Shown piece after piece: positions 27,098 to 36,663 of a stretch of DNA of 64,000 nt (position 1 is the stretch's first letter; every line of letters starts with the position of its first letter). The DNA comes from Nocardiopsis listeri NBRC 13360 (lineage in GTDB: Bacteria; Actinomycetota; Actinomycetes; Streptosporangiales; Streptosporangiaceae), in the NCBI RefSeq assembly GCF_001570765.1, contig NZ_BCSH01000039.1, positions 1 through 64,000 of the forward strand, written 5' to 3'. A program made the position numbers and the translations under genes. The notes under the pieces are model-generated. The model was not told where the DNA came from, did not search any database, and worked only from the letters and a program-made list of their open reading frames with translations.

Positions 27098-28672
27098 TCA
27101 GATGTGCACGGCGGGGCCGTCGGCCATCCTCCCCCCGCGCATGAACAACGACAGGATCGCGCCCGCGAACAGCAGCCCCGCCGCGATGAGGAAGGCCAGG
27201 TGCAGGCCGTCCAGGAAGGCCAGGTTGCTCGCCGTGGTGACCGCGGAGACGGTGTCCGCGTCGGCCCCTTCGGGCATGACCGCGCCGCCCTGGGCGATGA
27301 CGCTCTGCATGGCGCTCAGTTCACCACCGGAGGGCGCGTCCTGGCCGAACGCGCCGTAGTGGTCCGGCAGCCTCGTGACGATGGTCGCGGACATGACCGC
27401 GCCCAGGACCGCCGTGCCCAGCGAACCGCCGAGCTGCATCGCCGCCTGTTGCACGGCGGAGGCGACACCGGCGAAGCGCACCGGCGCGTTTCCGATGATC
27501 GCGGCGGTGGCACCGGTCATCACCAGGCTCAGACCGACGCCCAGCAGGACGAACCCGATCGACAGGTACACCACCGAGGTGTCCAGGGTCAGTCGGGAGA
27601 GCAGGAACATGCCCGTCCCCGCCGACAACAGGCCGATCGTGGTGGGCAACCGTGCGCCGACCCGGTCGAGGATCCGGCCCGCGATCGGCGAGACGATGGC
27701 CATCGTCGCCGTCATCGAAATGAGCTGCGTCCCGGTCTGGGCGGGGCTCATCCCCCGCACGCCCTGAAGGTAGAACGTGATGAAGAACAGCGAACCCATC
27801 AGGCTCACCGCCATGAACACCATCAGCACCACACCGATGGCCAGTGACGGGTTGGCGAACAGCGCGAGCGGGATGAGCGGTTGCTCGGGCTTGCGCTCCC
27901 AGAGCACGAAGGCGAGAACGAACAGGATCGCCGCGCCGAGGGAACCCAGGGTGACGGGGTGGCCCCAGCCGATGCTCGGCGCCTCCACCAGCGCCCACAC
28001 CAGGGCGAAGACGGCGATGCTGACGAGGACGATGCCGGGCAGGTCCATGCGGCTGCCCGGGTCGGTGGGCCGGTTGGCGGCCAACAACCACAGGCCCAGA
28101 CCCAGGGCGATCACGCCCACCGGAACGTTGATGTAGAAGACCGCCTCCCAGCTGAGCGCGTCGACGAGGACGCCGCCCAGGATGGGACCACCGGCGGTGG
28201 CCGCGCCGATCAGGCTGCCGAACACCCCGAAGGCCCGGCCGAGCTTGCTGGGCGGGAAGCTCGCGCGCATCAGACCCATGGCCGACGGCAGCAGGAGCGC
28301 TCCGAAAACGCCTTGGACGATCCGGAAGGCGACCAGCATGATGACCCCGGAGGACAGGGCGATGGCCATCGATGCCACGACGAAGCCGACCACGCCCGCC
28401 AGGTAGGTGTTCCGGTGGCCGAAGCGGTCGCCGAGCTTGCCCGCGGTGATGAGGAAGACGGCGAGGCCCAGCAGGTAGCCGTGGGTGACCCACTGCAACT
28501 CGGCGAGGGAGGCCCCCAGGCTCGCGCCGATCGCCGGGTTCGCGACGGCCACGATGGTCCCGTCCAAGGCCACCATCATCACGCCGAAGGCGATGGCGAC
28601 CAGCGTCGCCCAGGGGCTCCGGGTGAGGCGTTCAACGGCCCGTCCCGGTGGTGCGGCGGTCTGTGCGGTCAT
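27098..28672 (-). CDS. DHA2-family (14-helix) MFS drug efflux transporter
   Basis: 524 residues with about 14 hydrophobic helices. MMVALDGTIVAVANPAIG (motif D1-like), ITAGKLGDRFGHRN (motif A) and GPILGGVLVDALSWEAVFYINVP (motif C, typical of antiporters) mark the DHA2/EmrB-QacA group of proton-coupled exporters. ATG at 28672. It is divergent from a TetR regulator 167 bp away, and two palindromes lie between them, the standard layout of a self-regulated efflux pair. The substrate cannot be predicted. Confidence 0.92.
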   Translation of the reverse strand: MTAQTAAPPGRAVERLTRSPWATLVAIAFGVMMVALDGTIVAVANPAIGASLGASLAELQWVTHGYLLGLAVFLITAGKLGDRFGHRNTYLAGVVGFVVASMAIALSSGVIMLVAFRIVQGVFGALLLPSAMGLMRASFPPSKLGRAFGVFGSLIGAATAGGPILGGVLVDALSWEAVFYINVPVGVIALGLGLWLLAANRPTDPGSRMDLPGIVLVSIAVFALVWALVEAPSIGWGHPVTLGSLGAAILFVLAFVLWERKPEQPLIPLALFANPSLAIGVVLMVFMAVSLMGSLFFITFYLQGVRGMSPAQTGTQLISMTATMAIVSPIAGRILDRVGARLPTTIGLLSAGTGMFLLSRLTLDTSVVYLSIGFVLLGVGLSLVMTGATAAIIGNAPVRFAGVASAVQQAAMQLGGSLGTAVLGAVMSATIVTRLPDHYGAFGQDAPSGGELSAMQSVIAQGGAVMPEGADADTVSAVTTASNLAFLDGLHLAFLIAAGLLFAGAILSLFMRGGRMADGPAVHI

Positions 28673-28722
28673 GGATTCCCCGTCTTCCCCGATCGGTCCC
28701 CGTTGGTTACCGGGCGAGATTA

Positions 28723-28737
28723 TGTCAGCCGCTGACA
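28723..28737. promoter_or_regulatory. Palindrome, candidate TetR operator 1
   Basis: TGTCAGC-C-GCTGACA, perfect 7-bp arms, 50 bp upstream of the MFS start codon. Shares GTCAG-NNN-CTGAC with the second site. Confidence 0.65.
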
Positions 28738-28757
28738 CTTGGCAATCTGTGCAATAA

Positions 28758-28770
28758 GTCAGTGACTGAC
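28758..28770. promoter_or_regulatory. Palindrome, candidate TetR operator 2
   Basis: GTCAGT-G-ACTGAC, perfect 6-bp arms, 34 bp (centre to centre, about three turns) from site 1 and nearer the TetR gene. Probably lets one repressor shut both promoters. Confidence 0.65.
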
Positions 28771-28839
28771 GTCATACCGACGCGCGTGTATCCTCGAAGG
28801 AGGCGCGAGACCCGACGCCGCGAAGGAAGGGGACCGTCC

Positions 28840-29481
28840 ATGACCGTGACGAGCTCCGAGCCGACCGGTCTGCGTGAGCGCAAGAAGGCGCGCATGCGCA
28901 GGGACCTCATCGACGCGGCGATCCGCCTGTTCCACGAGCGAGGGTTCGAGGGGACCACCACCGAGGAGATCGCCGCCGCGGTCCACGTCTCACAGCGCAC
29001 GTTCTTCCGGTACTTCGCCTCCAAGGAGGACGTGGTCCTGGAGGCCGCGGAGGGTGTGGACCGGATCCTGTTCGACTCCCTGCGGGCACGCCCCGCCGAC
29101 GAGGCGCCCTTCCGCGCCCTGCGCAACGCCACACGCGACCACTGGGAGCACCTGGAGCGTGAGGACCTGCGTCTCCAGGGCAGCGCGGGCAACCTCATCG
29201 CGCGCAGCCCCGGCCTGATCGACGCGAACATGCGCTACTGCCACCGGCGCCAGGCCCACCTCGCGCAGGTCCTGGGGGAACGCGCGGGGGTGGATCCGAC
29301 CACCGACCACCGCCCGTCGCTGGTCGCCTCGGTGTACTTCGCGGCCCTGAGCAACGGACATCAGATCTGGTGCGCCTCCGGTTGCGAGGACGTCGACCGC
29401 CTGCTCATCTGCTTCCTGGAGCAGCTGGACCTGGTCCCCGAAGCCGTCGGCGGCGGCTGGGGCACCTCCACCGACACCTGA
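28840..29481 (+). CDS. TetR-family repressor
   Basis: 213 residues. N-terminal HTH at about 13-60: RERKKARMRRDLIDAAIRLF, TTEEIAAAVHVSQRTFFRYF and SKEDVVL. The C-terminal ligand domain follows the AcrR-type pattern with EHLEREDLRLQGS. It most likely represses itself and the divergent DHA2 exporter through the paired GTCAG-NNN-CTGAC palindromes. ATG 28840 with GGAAGGGG about 8 nt upstream. Confidence 0.9.
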   Translation: MTVTSSEPTGLRERKKARMRRDLIDAAIRLFHERGFEGTTTEEIAAAVHVSQRTFFRYFASKEDVVLEAAEGVDRILFDSLRARPADEAPFRALRNATRDHWEHLEREDLRLQGSAGNLIARSPGLIDANMRYCHRRQAHLAQVLGERAGVDPTTDHRPSLVASVYFAALSNGHQIWCASGCEDVDRLLICFLEQLDLVPEAVGGGWGTSTDT

Positions 29482-29554
29482 CCGGGCCCACCACCCGACG
29501 ATCCCGGAGCCGATCGGGGCCGGAGCCGATGGGGCCGCACGTGGTGAGGGCGCG

Positions 29555-29589
29555 GCTCCGCAGGGCCCGGACGGTGGGCCCTGCGGAGC
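29555..29589. terminator. Perfect 14-bp inverted repeat, terminator
   Basis: GCTCCGCAGGGCCC (29555-29568) and GGGCCCTGCGGAGC (29576-29589) around a 7-nt loop, between the convergent TetR gene and ptsI. The strongest hairpin of this part of the window. Confidence 0.78.
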
Positions 29590-29614
29590 GTTCCGGTGTC
29601 ACTCGGCCCGTGGG

Positions 29615-31345
29615 TCAGAGCCGCAGGGCCTCCGGATGCGCCGCCTCGCGCACCACCTTCCTGGCCCGCTCCGGATCATCGGCCGCCAAGGCCAGCTCGG
29701 CCAGGCGTCGACACTCGGCGTGCGAGTGCCGGGACAGGACGTAGCGCACCGCGGGCAGCGCCGGGGACGCCATGGACAGGCTGGTAGCCCCGAGACCCAC
29801 CAGCACCACGGCGAGCAGTGGGTCGGCCGCGGCCTCGCCGCACACCCCTACAGGTCGGCCCAGTGTCTCCCCCGCCCGGCCCACCTTGGCCAGCAGGTGC
29901 AACAGCGACGGCTGCCAAGGGTCCAACAACTCCGGCAGGCTCTCCAGCGTCCGGTCGGCTCCCATGGTGTACTGCGCCAGGTCGTTGGTACCGATCGACA
30001 CGAAGTCGACACGGCGCAACAGCCGGTCGGCCAGCAGCGCGGCGGCCGGTACCTCCACCATCACGCCGGCCTCGGTGATCCCGGCCGATCTCGCCAGTTC
30101 GGCGAACTCGCCCGCCTCCGCCGGGGTGGAGACCATCGGAGCCATCACCCGGACCCGGGCGGAGGCCCCGTCGGCGGCGGCCGCGTGTTCGGCCGCGGAG
30201 ATCGCGGTGAGCTGGTCGGTGAGCAGTCGCGGATGAAGCTTCGACGTACGGAACCCGCGCACGCCCAGGGCCGGGTTGGCCTCCTCACCCGTCGGCGCGA
30301 ACTCCAGGGGCTTGTCCGAACCCGCGTCCAGGGTCCGCACCGTCACCACCCGGCCGGCGAACGCCCGGAACAACCGGGTGTAGGCCTCGGTCTGCTCGGC
30401 CACCGTGGGTGGCTCCGCCCGGTCGAGGAAGAGGAACTCGGTGCGCAACAACCCGATCCCCTCGCTGTCGTGCGCGCCGGCCTCATCCGAGTCGCCCTCA
30501 CCCGCGTTGAGCAACAACGCGATCGGCACACCGTCGGCGGTACGGCCTGGCCCGCCGGATTCGGCCAACAGGATCCGGCGCCGTTCGGCCCGCCCCTGGA
30601 TACGCTCGACGATCTCGGCGTCCGGGTCCACCTCGACGGTGCCGGCGTCACCGTCCACCGCCACCGTCGCACCGTCCACCAGGTGTTCCGCGCCCGAGCA
30701 GCCCACCACCGCGGGTAGGCCCAAGGAGCGGGCCAGGATCACGGTGTGGCTGGTGGGGCCGCCGAGTCGGGTGACGATGGCCTTCACTTTCGCCGGGTCG
30801 AGCCGCACCGTATCGGCCGGCGCGAGGTCACGGGCGACCAACACGTACGGATGTCCGGGGTCGGGCAGTCCCGGCATCGGGAGTCCGAGCAACACCGCCA
30901 CCGCCCTGTCCCGGATGTCGGCCAGGTCGGCGGCGCGTTCGGCCAGGTACCCTCCCGCGGCCAGCAGGAGCTCCTGGTAGCGGCCGCACGCCGTATGGAC
31001 CGCCCAGGCCGCCGGTCGACCTCCCCGGGCGAGCTCGCCGATCTGCCGACGCAGGTCGGGGTCTCGGGCCATCAGGGCCAGGGTGCTCAGCACCGCGGCG
31101 GCCTCGCCCTCGACATCGGCCGCCCGCGTGTCCAGTTCCGCGCCCACCTCGTCCAGGGCTGCGAGTGCGGCGCCCTCCTCCGCCGCGGGATCGTCGACCA
31201 CGGGTTCTTGGGCGGGCAGGGCGGGCGGGTCGGCCATCCGGGCGACGGGCGCCACCGCGGCACCCGGACCGGCGGCGATGCCCCTGAGCGGGCCTTCGGG
31301 GTCGGGGCCGGAAGCCGGGTTCTGGACGGGTTCCGTCTGCGCCAT
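29615..31345 (-). CDS. ptsI: PTS enzyme I (phosphoenolpyruvate-protein phosphotransferase)
   Basis: 576 residues, standard length. The phosphorylated His is in LGGPTSHTVILARSLGLPAVVG. GIGLLRTEFLFLDR, ANPALGVRGFR and GVCGEAAADP are the PEP-binding barrel motifs, and FVSIGTNDLAQYTMGADR lies near the active site. It takes phosphate from PEP and passes it to HPr (gene at 36664). Alanine-rich N-terminal region, ATG at 31345 with AGGAG upstream. It closes the leftward PTS gene group. Confidence 0.95.
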   Translation of the reverse strand: MAQTEPVQNPASGPDPEGPLRGIAAGPGAAVAPVARMADPPALPAQEPVVDDPAAEEGAALAALDEVGAELDTRAADVEGEAAAVLSTLALMARDPDLRRQIGELARGGRPAAWAVHTACGRYQELLLAAGGYLAERAADLADIRDRAVAVLLGLPMPGLPDPGHPYVLVARDLAPADTVRLDPAKVKAIVTRLGGPTSHTVILARSLGLPAVVGCSGAEHLVDGATVAVDGDAGTVEVDPDAEIVERIQGRAERRRILLAESGGPGRTADGVPIALLLNAGEGDSDEAGAHDSEGIGLLRTEFLFLDRAEPPTVAEQTEAYTRLFRAFAGRVVTVRTLDAGSDKPLEFAPTGEEANPALGVRGFRTSKLHPRLLTDQLTAISAAEHAAAADGASARVRVMAPMVSTPAEAGEFAELARSAGITEAGVMVEVPAAALLADRLLRRVDFVSIGTNDLAQYTMGADRTLESLPELLDPWQPSLLHLLAKVGRAGETLGRPVGVCGEAAADPLLAVVLVGLGATSLSMASPALPAVRYVLSRHSHAECRRLAELALAADDPERARKVVREAAHPEALRL

Positions 31346-31521
31346 GTGTGCTCTCCTGCGACTGGTGGGGGCCGGCTGTGATGGTGGAGGCGATGATCCG
31401 TCAGGTCCAGCCAACCCTGAAAACGGCGCCGACGCCGGCCCCGACTTCCGAATCCGTGGACGACCGGGCGGGGCCGGCGTGCGCACCTACCGTGGTCAGG
31501 CGTGGGTGTCTCCCGGAACGG

Positions 31522-32562
31522 TCAGGGCTCGATGGTCACCTTGACCGCGGTGCCCGCCGCGACCGTCTCGATCGCCTTGTGCACGTCGGCCAGCGACATC
31601 CGTTCGGTGATGAGGTCGGCGACCGGCACCGCCCCGGTGGAGATGAGGTCGAGGGCGCGCTTGTTGTGTTCGGGGCTGGAGCCGTTGGCCCCGAAGATCG
31701 AGAGCTCCCGGTAGTGGACCGCGTTGGCGTCCAGCGCGATGATCGGCGCGTCCTTGGGCAGCCCACCGAAGAGGCTGATCCGGCCGCTGCGCGCCACCAT
31801 ACGCACCGCGTCCTCCTGGGCCTTGCCGGACGCGGCCGCGGTGATGACCAGGTCCGCGCCCCGGTCGCCGGTCAGCTTCAGCACCTCGGCGACGGCGTCG
31901 GTCTCCGACCCACAGATCGCGGCGTCGGGACGCACCAGTTCGGCGGACATGTCCAGGCGCCCCCGGTTCAGGTCCACCAGGTACACCTCGGAGGCGCCCT
32001 TGGCCCGGGCCAGACGGACGTGCAGACAGCCGATGGGTCCGGCGCCGATCACCACCACCTTGTCGCCCTCGCCGACCCCGGCGATCTCCTGACCGTTGAG
32101 CACGCAGGCGAGGGGTTCGGCCACGGACGCCTCGGCGAGGGAGACGTTGTCGGGCACCCGGTTGACGCCGTCCACGGCCAGCACCGCTTCGGGAACGATC
32201 ATGTACTCGGCGAACCCGCCGTCGTAGTGGTAGCCCATGGACTCCTGGCGTGAGCACACCGTGAACCGTCCGTCGGCGCACTCCACGCACGTACCGCACG
32301 GGATGGCGGCGATGACCTGTACCCGGTCCCCCTCGGACCAGCCGGTGACCCCCTCACCGACCTCCACGATGCGGCCGGAGATCTCGTGTCCGATCACCCG
32401 GGGCGGCCGGATGTGGTGGTGACCGTGTCGGGAGATCTTGACGTCGGTACCGCAGGTGGAGCAGTTGGCGACGGCGATCTTGAGCTGCCCCGCCTCCGGC
32501 GTGGGTTCGGGCGCCTGTTCCAGGCGGATGTCCCCGGGAGCGTAGAAACGGGCGACGAGCAT
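31522..32562 (-). CDS. Zinc-dependent polyol (sorbitol-type) dehydrogenase
   Basis: 346 residues, medium-chain dehydrogenase. Catalytic zinc site C37 (NCSTCGTD) with GHEISGRI; structural zinc cysteines in PCGTCVECADGRFTVC; nucleotide-binding VVVIGAGPIGCLHVR with an acidic VDLNR afterwards suggesting NAD. Its position in a PTS gene group with mannitol-type EII genes and 1-phosphofructokinase suggests it oxidises a polyol phosphate. Substrate and which carbon is oxidised are inference. Confidence 0.87.
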   Translation of the reverse strand: MLVARFYAPGDIRLEQAPEPTPEAGQLKIAVANCSTCGTDVKISRHGHHHIRPPRVIGHEISGRIVEVGEGVTGWSEGDRVQVIAAIPCGTCVECADGRFTVCSRQESMGYHYDGGFAEYMIVPEAVLAVDGVNRVPDNVSLAEASVAEPLACVLNGQEIAGVGEGDKVVVIGAGPIGCLHVRLARAKGASEVYLVDLNRGRLDMSAELVRPDAAICGSETDAVAEVLKLTGDRGADLVITAAASGKAQEDAVRMVARSGRISLFGGLPKDAPIIALDANAVHYRELSIFGANGSSPEHNKRALDLISTGAVPVADLITERMSLADVHKAIETVAAGTAVKVTIEP

Positions 32563-32585
32563 GGTGGGGCCTTTCTTGTGGGGGC

Positions 32586-32608
32586 CGGGGGCGGGGTGTC
32601 CGCCCCCG
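32586..32608. terminator. Hairpin upstream of the dehydrogenase gene
   Basis: CGGGGGCGG (32586-32594) pairs exactly with CCGCCCCCG (32600-32608) over a 5-nt loop, in the 93-bp gap between EIIA and the dehydrogenase. May attenuate transcription or stabilise the upstream mRNA. Confidence 0.5.
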
Positions 32609-32655
32609 ACCGTTCGAGGAAGCGGTGGAACGGGTCCACCGGAGGTACGCGGAGA

Positions 32656-33105
32656 TCAGCCCGCGGCGGGGGCGAGCAGTTCGATGACCTCGTCGGGGTC
32701 GTCCGCCGACCGGAGCCGCGCCGCCCTTTCGGGGTCGGTGAGGACCCCGGCCAGGGAGGACAGCACCCGCAGGTGTTCCTCGCCCGACGCGGCGATGCCG
32801 ATGGCGACGTGCACGGTGGGGCCGCCCCAGTCGACCCCCTCAGGGAACTGGACGACGGCGAGCGCCGCCTTGCGCACGAGCGAACGGGAGGCGTCGGTGC
32901 CGTGTGGGATGGCCACGCCCTCGCCCACAAAGGTGGGGATGGAGGCCTCCCGTTCGTGCATCGCGGTCACGTATCCGGGGTCGACCGCCCCCAACTCCAC
33001 CAGCAGGGCTCCGCACTGATCGATGGCGTCGGCACGGTCGCGGGCGGTGCGCCCGAGTCGGACGGCGTCCGCGTCGAGGACGAGATCAGTCGCCAAGGGT
33101 CCCAC
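32656..33105 (-). CDS. PTS mannitol-type EIIA
   Basis: About 149 residues, fructose/mannitol EIIA fold. The phosphorylated His is in FVGEGVAIPHGTD. DAIDQCGALLVELGAVDPGYVTAMHEREASI and VHVAIGIAASGEEHL are typical of the family. It receives phosphate from HPr and gives it to EIIB. It overlaps the EIIB stop codon. The start is either GTG 33105 or TTG 33096; neither has a strong ribosome site, so translational coupling to EIIB is likely. Confidence 0.88.
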   Translation of the reverse strand: MGPLATDLVLDADAVRLGRTARDRADAIDQCGALLVELGAVDPGYVTAMHEREASIPTFVGEGVAIPHGTDASRSLVRKAALAVVQFPEGVDWGGPTVHVAIGIAASGEEHLRVLSSLAGVLTDPERAARLRSADDPDEVIELLAPAAG

Positions 33106-33394
33106 CGTCCCGGATGGCCGCCTCCACCTTGGTGAACACGGGGTCTCCGAGGAACATCTGGAAGCCGATGACCACGGTGTCGGGCACGCGGGTCCGGGCC
33201 CGGGCGACAAGGCCGGAGTGGCAGAGCACGAGGTCGGCGTCGTCGGGCACACGGTCCACCGGGGAGTGCTCCACGGTGACGTCGTAGGGGGCGAGGGTCT
33301 TCTTGAGCTGGGTGGTAAGCAGGACGCTGCTGCCCATGCCGGCGTCACAGGCGACGACGACCTTCTTGACGGCGGATCCTTCGATGGTGGCCAT
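33086..33394 (-). CDS. PTS mannitol-type EIIB
   Basis: 102 residues. Phosphorylated Cys16 in VVVACDAGMGSSVLL, the P-loop-like EIIB(Mtl) motif; VLCHSGLVARARTRVPD follows. Usually fused to EIIC in mannitol systems, here a separate protein. ATG 33394 with GAGAGGG upstream. Lies 63 bp after EIIC and overlaps EIIA by 20 bp. Confidence 0.92.
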   Translation of the reverse strand: MATIEGSAVKKVVVACDAGMGSSVLLTTQLKKTLAPYDVTVEHSPVDRVPDDADLVLCHSGLVARARTRVPDTVVIGFQMFLGDPVFTKVEAAIRDGGTLGD

Positions 33395-33457
33395 GTGGCC
33401 CTCTCTGTACTGAATCTGGTCTGGGGGTGGTCTCACGGCCCGGATGGACCTGGACGG

Positions 33458-34552
33458 TTAGGAGTCCTTCGCCTTGGCGGACGCGGCGGCCTCGCGTTCG
33501 GCCTTGCGTTCGGCGCGCCCGAAGCCGAGGAGCGCGGAGGCGATGAGGAACGAGAAGACCGTACCGACGACGACACCGGCGAGGACCGCGATGTGGTCGC
33601 CGCGCGGGGTGACCGCCATCAGGGCGATGATGCTGCCCGGCGCCGGTGTGGCGACGAGTCCGGCGTCGAGGAGCATGAAGGTGGTCACGCCGGACATGCC
33701 GCCGCCGATCACGGCCAGGAGGAGCTTGGGCTGGGCGAGGATGTACGGGAAGTAGATCTCGTGGATGCCGCCGAGGAAGTGGATGACGATCGCGCCCGGG
33801 GCGGTGGCCCGACTGAGCTTGGGACCGAACAGCATGCAGGCCAACAGGATGCCCAGACCGGGACCGGGGCTGGTCTCGACGAGGAACTCGATCGCCTTGC
33901 CCTGCTCGGCCACCCGGGCCACGCCCAGGGGGCCGAGGACACCGTGGTTGATGGCGTTGTTCAGGAAGAGGATCTTGGCGGGTTCCACGATCAACGACAC
34001 CAGCGGCAGCAGTGACATGTCGATGAGGAACTGGACCCCGGAGCCCAGCCAGCCGGCGACGGTGGTCACGATCGGGCCGATGGCGTACAGCCCCAGGCCG
34101 GCCATGACGCCACCGAGGATGCCGGCGCTGAAGTTGTTGACGAGCATCTCGAAGCCGGACGGCGTGCGCGGCTGGGCGACACGGTCGAACTGCTTCATCA
34201 GGTAGGCGGCGAGTGGACCGACGACCATGGCGCCGAGGAACATCGGGATGTCCGCGGAGACGATGACACCGATGGTCGCGATCGCGCCGACGACGCCACC
34301 GCGCTTGTCGTAGACCAGGTGACCGCCGGTGTAGCCGATGAGCAGCGGCAACAGGTAGGCGATCATCGGGTCGACGAGCTGGGCGAGGTGTTCGTTGGGC
34401 CACCAGCCGTCGGGGATGAACAGCGCGGTGATCAGGCCCCAGGCGATGAAGGCGCCGATGTTGGGCATGACCATGCCCGCGAGGAAGCCGCCGAAGCGTT
34501 GGACTCCCGAACGGACCGAGGCGAATCGGCTCTCGCTCTGCTGGGTGGACAT
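33458..34552 (-). CDS. PTS mannitol-type EIIC permease
   Basis: 364 residues, eight or so membrane helices. [24 protein letters not shown] at the start, [15 protein letters not shown], and [14 protein letters not shown], the conserved Gly-Ile-His-Glu segment of mannitol/fructitol permeases. It translocates and phosphorylates the substrate with EIIB. The C-terminus is charged and lacks the B and A domains, which are encoded by the next two genes. ATG at 34552. A mannitol-like polyol substrate is inferred from the family. Confidence 0.92.
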   Translation of the reverse strand: MSTQQSESRFASVRSGVQRFGGFLAGMVMPNIGAFIAWGLITALFIPDGWWPNEHLAQLVDPMIAYLLPLLIGYTGGHLVYDKRGGVVGAIATIGVIVSADIPMFLGAMVVGPLAAYLMKQFDRVAQPRTPSGFEMLVNNFSAGILGGVMAGLGLYAIGPIVTTVAGWLGSGVQFLIDMSLLPLVSLIVEPAKILFLNNAINHGVLGPLGVARVAEQGKAIEFLVETSPGPGLGILLACMLFGPKLSRATAPGAIVIHFLGGIHEIYFPYILAQPKLLLAVIGGGMSGVTTFMLLDAGLVATPAPGSIIALMAVTPRGDHIAVLAGVVVGTVFSFLIASALLGFGRAERKAEREAAASAKAKDS

Positions 34553-34611
34553 GGGGGGGCCTCCTGAGAGGTGCGGCGGTGGTGGCCCGCCGAGGAGTGG
34601 ACGGTGTGGGG

Positions 34612-35373
34612 TCAGACCACTTGGACCGCCGGTCCCGCCGACTCCAGTTCGTCGGCCAGACCAGCGGCGAGTCCGCGGTCGGTGACGATCAGGTCGAGGT
34701 CCTCGACGTTGGCGAAACGGGCGAAGTGGTCGTTGCCGACCTTGGTGTGGTCGGCGAGGAGGACTGAACGTCGGGCGGAGGCGATCATGGCCCGCTTGAC
34801 CTCGGCCTCGGCCGGGTCGGGGGTGGTGAGACCGCGCTCGACGGACACTCCGTTGGTGGCCATGAAGGCGACGTCGACGTAGGACTCGGCGAGGGATCGT
34901 AGGGCCCAGGCGTCGACGCTGGCCTGGGTCCGGTTCCGTAGCCGACCGCCGAGCAACATGAGGCTGATGTTGGGACGGGTGGTGAGGGTGAGGGCGATGG
35001 AGAGGGAGTTGGTGACGACGATGAGCTCCCGGTCCGTGGGCAGCTGTTCGGCCATGCGGCCGGTGGTGGAGCCCGCGTCGAGGAGGACCGCGCCCTCTTC
35101 GGGGAGTTCGGCCAGCGCCGCCTTGGCGATCCGTTCCTTCTCCTCTGTCATGACGGAGTCGCGCACGTTGAGCGCGGGTTCGAAACCCAGACGCTCCACG
35201 GGGATCGCGCCACCGTGGACCCTGCGCAGGACCCCGTGCCGTTCGAGGGCGGTGAGGTCGCGGCGGATGGTCTCGTAGGTGACGTCGAACTCCGAGGCGA
35301 GCCCCGTGACGTCGACCCGGCCGTCACGGCGGGCGCGTTCGAGGATCACCTGCTGGCGCTCTTCCGCGTACAT
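34612..35373 (-). CDS. DeoR/GlpR-family repressor
   Basis: 253 residues. N-terminal winged [24 protein letters not shown]... and [25 protein letters not shown], the DeoR signature; C-terminal sugar-phosphate-binding domain with [24 protein letters not shown] and [13 protein letters not shown]. First of the leftward genes and divergent from fruK, so it probably controls both sides of the 283-bp gap in response to a sugar phosphate such as fructose-1-phosphate. ATG at 35373. Confidence 0.92.
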   Translation of the reverse strand: MYAEERQQVILERARRDGRVDVTGLASEFDVTYETIRRDLTALERHGVLRRVHGGAIPVERLGFEPALNVRDSVMTEEKERIAKAALAELPEEGAVLLDAGSTTGRMAEQLPTDRELIVVTNSLSIALTLTTRPNISLMLLGGRLRNRTQASVDAWALRSLAESYVDVAFMATNGVSVERGLTTPDPAEAEVKRAMIASARRSVLLADHTKVGNDHFARFANVEDLDLIVTDRGLAAGLADELESAGPAVQVV

Positions 35374-35575
35374 GTGGGATCACCTGTGTTTCGGTGTGGT
35401 TTTGGGTGAGCATAATCGTGTTGCGTGGGACACACAAGGGGTATCTCAACCCAATATCCCAGTACTCACGACGATCACGCCATCTCAGGAAAACTCTGGT
35501 CAGCGACATCCGCCATCATGGCGCCCAGGGGCACTCCTACCCGCCCCCGCGCTCCCCCCATCACGCCGCACCCTA

Positions 35576-35603
35576 TTGACAGGCACAAGCAAACACACAT
35601 AAT
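35576..35603 (+). promoter_or_regulatory. Promoter candidate for fruK-ptsH
   Basis: TTGACA (35576-35581), 16-nt spacer, CATAAT (35598-35603), 53 bp before the fruK start. The gap is locally AT-rich, unusual for this window. A second CATAATC occurs near 35411 in front of the regulator. Operator sites were not pinned down. Confidence 0.6.
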
Positions 35604-35656
35604 CAAAACCATTCCCACACGCAGGCCGGGCAGCCCCATCCTCGAAAAGAGCTCCC

Positions 35657-36598
35657 ATGATCCTGACCCTCACGCCGAATCCGAGCGTCGACCACACCCT
35701 GGAGGTCGACGGCCTCGTCCGAGGCGAGGTCGTGCGGATACGCGCCACACACGCCCAGGCCGGCGGCAAAGGCGTCAACGTCGCCCGAGCCCTGCTCGAG
35801 GCGGGTATCGACGTCCGCGCGATCCTTCCCGTCGGTGGGGGCGGCGGCGCCGAACTCACCAACCTCCTCGGTGACCTGCCCCGGGTCACCGTCCCCATCG
35901 AGGGCGAGACTCGCGGCAACGTCGCCGTCACCGAGTCCGACGGCACCACCACCAAGCTCAACGCCGCGGGCCCCACGCTCTCCAGCACGGAGGTCCAGGC
36001 CCTGCTCCGAGCCGTGGAGGACGAACTCGCCAAGGGCCCCGACTGGATGGTGGCCAGCGGCAGCCTGCCCGTGGGCGCCCCCGACGACCTCTACGTTCGA
36101 GTGGCCGAACTCGCCGCCGGCCACGGGGTGCCGCTCGCGCTGGACACCTCGGGCGCCCCGCTCGAAGCCGCGGCCCGAACGGGTTCGGTGAAACTACTCA
36201 AGCCCAACCTGGAGGAGCTGTCCGGGTTGGTCGGCCGCACGCCGACCACCATCGAGGAGGTCACCGACGCGGCGCGCGAGGTCCTCGCCGGAGGGGACGG
36301 CGCCGTCCTGGTCACCCTCGGCGGACACGGGGCCCTGTACGTGGACGCCGAACAAGTGTTGTGGGCCAGGGGTCCCCGGGTACGCACCCGGAGTACCGTG
36401 GGCGCGGGTGACAGCGCGCTGGCCGGTTTCCTCGCCCTTGAGGGCACCTCCGAGGAACGGCTGCGTCGGGCCGTGGCCTGGGGCACCGCCGCCGTGTCCC
36501 TGCCGGGGACCACCGTCCCCCGCCCCGAAAACGTGACCGACGACGGCGTCGTCTCGATGACCGGACCCGACCCCCTGTGGCGGATCGACAAGCTCTGA
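35657..36598 (+). CDS. fruK: 1-phosphofructokinase (PfkB family)
   Basis: 313 residues. MILTLTPNPSVDHTLEV is the typical start; AGGKGVNVARAL binds sugar; STVGAGDSALAGF carries the anion hole and catalytic Asp. It converts fructose-1-phosphate to fructose-1,6-bisphosphate. Paired with ptsH (65 bp downstream) and divergent from the DeoR regulator. In a group with mannitol-type rather than fructose-type EII, its substrate must come either from a different permease or from C2 oxidation of a polyol phosphate. Confidence 0.92.
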   Translation: MILTLTPNPSVDHTLEVDGLVRGEVVRIRATHAQAGGKGVNVARALLEAGIDVRAILPVGGGGGAELTNLLGDLPRVTVPIEGETRGNVAVTESDGTTTKLNAAGPTLSSTEVQALLRAVEDELAKGPDWMVASGSLPVGAPDDLYVRVAELAAGHGVPLALDTSGAPLEAAARTGSVKLLKPNLEELSGLVGRTPTTIEEVTDAAREVLAGGDGAVLVTLGGHGALYVDAEQVLWARGPRVRTRSTVGAGDSALAGFLALEGTSEERLRRAVAWGTAAVSLPGTTVPRPENVTDDGVVSMTGPDPLWRIDKL

Positions 36599-36663
36599 CC
36601 GCCCATCGGCAGCCCTGAACCACCCGACCACCGGCCACGAACCACGAGACCCCGAGGACCGAC

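Noticed and set aside
25841-29481. Antibiotic (clavulanate-like) gene group suggested by argJ/OAT, a beta-lactamase-fold protein and an exporter
   Set aside because: No synthase, cyclase or other clavam genes are nearby; the three genes point in different directions and have separate terminators.
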